Positions 62,611 through 64,000 of a stretch of 64,000 bases of DNA are shown here, one piece after another. The position numbers were made by a program, and so were the translations under genes. The notes below the pieces were generated by a model. It saw only the letters and a program-made list of their open reading frames with translations, ran no database searches and was not told the DNA's origin. Each line of letters opens with the position of its first letter. The stretch's first letter is position 1. Source of the DNA: Bathymodiolus brooksi (lineage: Eukaryota; Mollusca; Bivalvia; Mytilida; Modiolidae); the NCBI GenBank assembly GCA_963680875.1, contig OY804582.1, forward strand, positions 48,874,646 through 48,938,645, in the 5' to 3' direction.

Positions 62611-63658
62611 GTAAGTGTGAAAAACTTTAACTAAATAAGTATGCCTATAATAGACGTTAAACCTAATCAGATAAACTATAGACAGTAAAATTCTCTTAGA
62701 TTGGAGAGTTTCCTGTCAGTTCTGTACTGAGAGCAAACTATGAACGGTTTCCTCCTGGTAGAAAACCTTCAATAATATATTCATGAAAACATACTTTTTA
62801 TCGATGATAACAAATCCTCACTGTTTACCCCATGACACAGCAATGTCTTCCCTAATAACACTCACTCAAAGAAACAATACTAATCATAATACAACACACC
62901 TATATAAGTTATAATTATGTCGAGGAAACACTTCCTACTGTTAAATGAGAAATGTAACATTTTTAACATGTTCAGGGGTTATTATGTGAAAGTCTCAGAA
63001 AGCAAATACAAATATCTGCTGCAATTTATAAATAAGTTTTATGAAAAATAAATAATGGACACAGCAAAACCAATAGATAGTTCAATATATTAAAATTACA
63101 ATGTCGCATGGTAGAGAAACTGACCGCAATAGCTGATAAAAAAACAACATTTTAGTTACCATTGAATTAATGTTTTTGACCAAATTGTAATATTTTCTGT
63201 TAGTTTATTGGACCTCCAACACACTATGGAATGCTTAGATTAGAGTCAGTAGTAAAAAAAAGTAGGTTTGATATAAAGTCAATGAATGTACATCATCTAA
63301 CCATCAATTATGTGTGTTGCCAGGTACGTTCACAATAGACACCATATAATAGTGAACATCACACATACAGCAACCATTCTGCACATATACATACTATTAG
63401 CCCATCGCATTTAGATAATGCGTTCGCATTAAATTATTACATTTTTGTCATAAATTCAATTTAATATGAAAGGAGTTGTTAATACGTAATAAGTAGCTAA
63501 CATTTGGGCTAACTCGGATGTGTAGTTGACGTTAGACCATAAAGTTAGAATGTCGTAAAGGGATATGTGTTACACGTTCTAACTGTGTATAAAGCTATGG
63601 ACTGAATATAATTATAATAGTATCAAGCATTTGACTACAGTATCAGGATATCAACGGT
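62611..63658. other. No gene seen
   Basis: AT-rich. A juxtaposed acceptor and donor 'tgtgttgccag/gtacgt' at ~63,323 is the only splice-like signal. Confidence 0.4.
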
Positions 63659-63889
63659 ATGAAAGTGTTATTACAGAGATCTAAATTATCACAGTTAGTT
63701 CATGTATTATTATCATCTCCGCTGTTAGCTGCTAGCAACATTGATATACACGTAATAAAAAAACGAAAATGTCAAGATTCGTGCACACAACTTGTTAATG
63801 GGAAAACATTAATCATGTACTCAGAAAATCTAAATGTTGGTCATAAAAAGTATAGAATTTATCACTTTTCCTCCCGCAACAGGACGTAA
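63659..63889 (+). CDS. Hypothetical 76-aa ORF or exon
   Basis: An open frame with two cysteines close together (KKRKCQDSCTQL) and mixed composition, less biased than the chance ORFs nearby. An acceptor-like 'gtgttattacag' lies inside it (63,662-63,674), so it could instead be a terminal exon ending at 63,889 (SSRNRT, stop). Not recognised. Confidence 0.2.
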   Translation: MKVLLQRSKLSQLVHVLLSSPLLAASNIDIHVIKKRKCQDSCTQLVNGKTLIMYSENLNVGHKKYRIYHFSSRNRT

Positions 63890-64000
63890 AATATTAATTC
63901 ATTATATTCTATGTAACATATCGTGTATTCATTAAAATTAATATATACCAGAAATTAAATGAATCAGAACAACTGCCTCTATTATCTGCATTTAACAATA

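Overview
The window looks like repeat-dense, non-genic DNA of an animal, most likely a bivalve or other mollusc. It is AT-rich, has no bacterial-style operons, and contains splice-signal-flanked mini-exons, a non-LTR retrotransposon, and tRNA-derived SINEs with a mollusc-type (ACTC)n tail. It also holds decayed copies of Penelope-like reverse transcriptases (RTs) whose 3' UTRs match, from memory, sequences very common in bivalve genomes. No intact conventional gene was found. The organism call is inference.

Layout. 1-1,905: old remnants of an RT family called F2 here. 1,906-3,779: a minus-strand, 5'-truncated non-LTR element (LINE) ending in a TAA/TTA microsatellite. 3,780-57,685: a direct tandem array of an 18,427-bp unit, about 2.9 copies (unit 1 3,780-22,207; unit 2 22,208-40,634; unit 3 40,635-57,685). 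57,686-58,098: a clearly more diverged copy of the last ~415 bp of the unit. 58,099-64,000: single-copy sequence with candidate small exons and a 77-bp/581-bp higher-order satellite.

Each unit holds, in order: a 5'-truncated Penelope-like RT (family F1) with its 3' UTR; a 148-bp palindrome; two F2 RT relics; a SINE; a minus-strand ORF family of about 80 codons; a 158-bp palindrome; F2 3' UTR fragments; a candidate 6-nt micro-exon; a 3.2-kb DNA transposon carrying a broken PIN-like/CXC-domain gene; then a diverged second pass through the SINE, the ORF family and an F2 3' UTR, ending at a tRNA-Ser-like element. The unit is therefore itself built from older, diverged tandem duplications.

Most interesting points: (1) a three-level tandem architecture with near-identical interior and diverged edges; (2) a 3,204-bp TIR element with a TAA target duplication, delimited by a paralogous empty site inside the same unit, carrying a PIN-like/CXC gene instead of a recognised transposase; (3) micro-exon candidates of 6 nt (copied three times), 9 nt and 18 nt, plus 117-nt and 78-nt candidates, all multiples of three; (4) a 62-bp segment inverted between paralogues whose flanks stay collinear.
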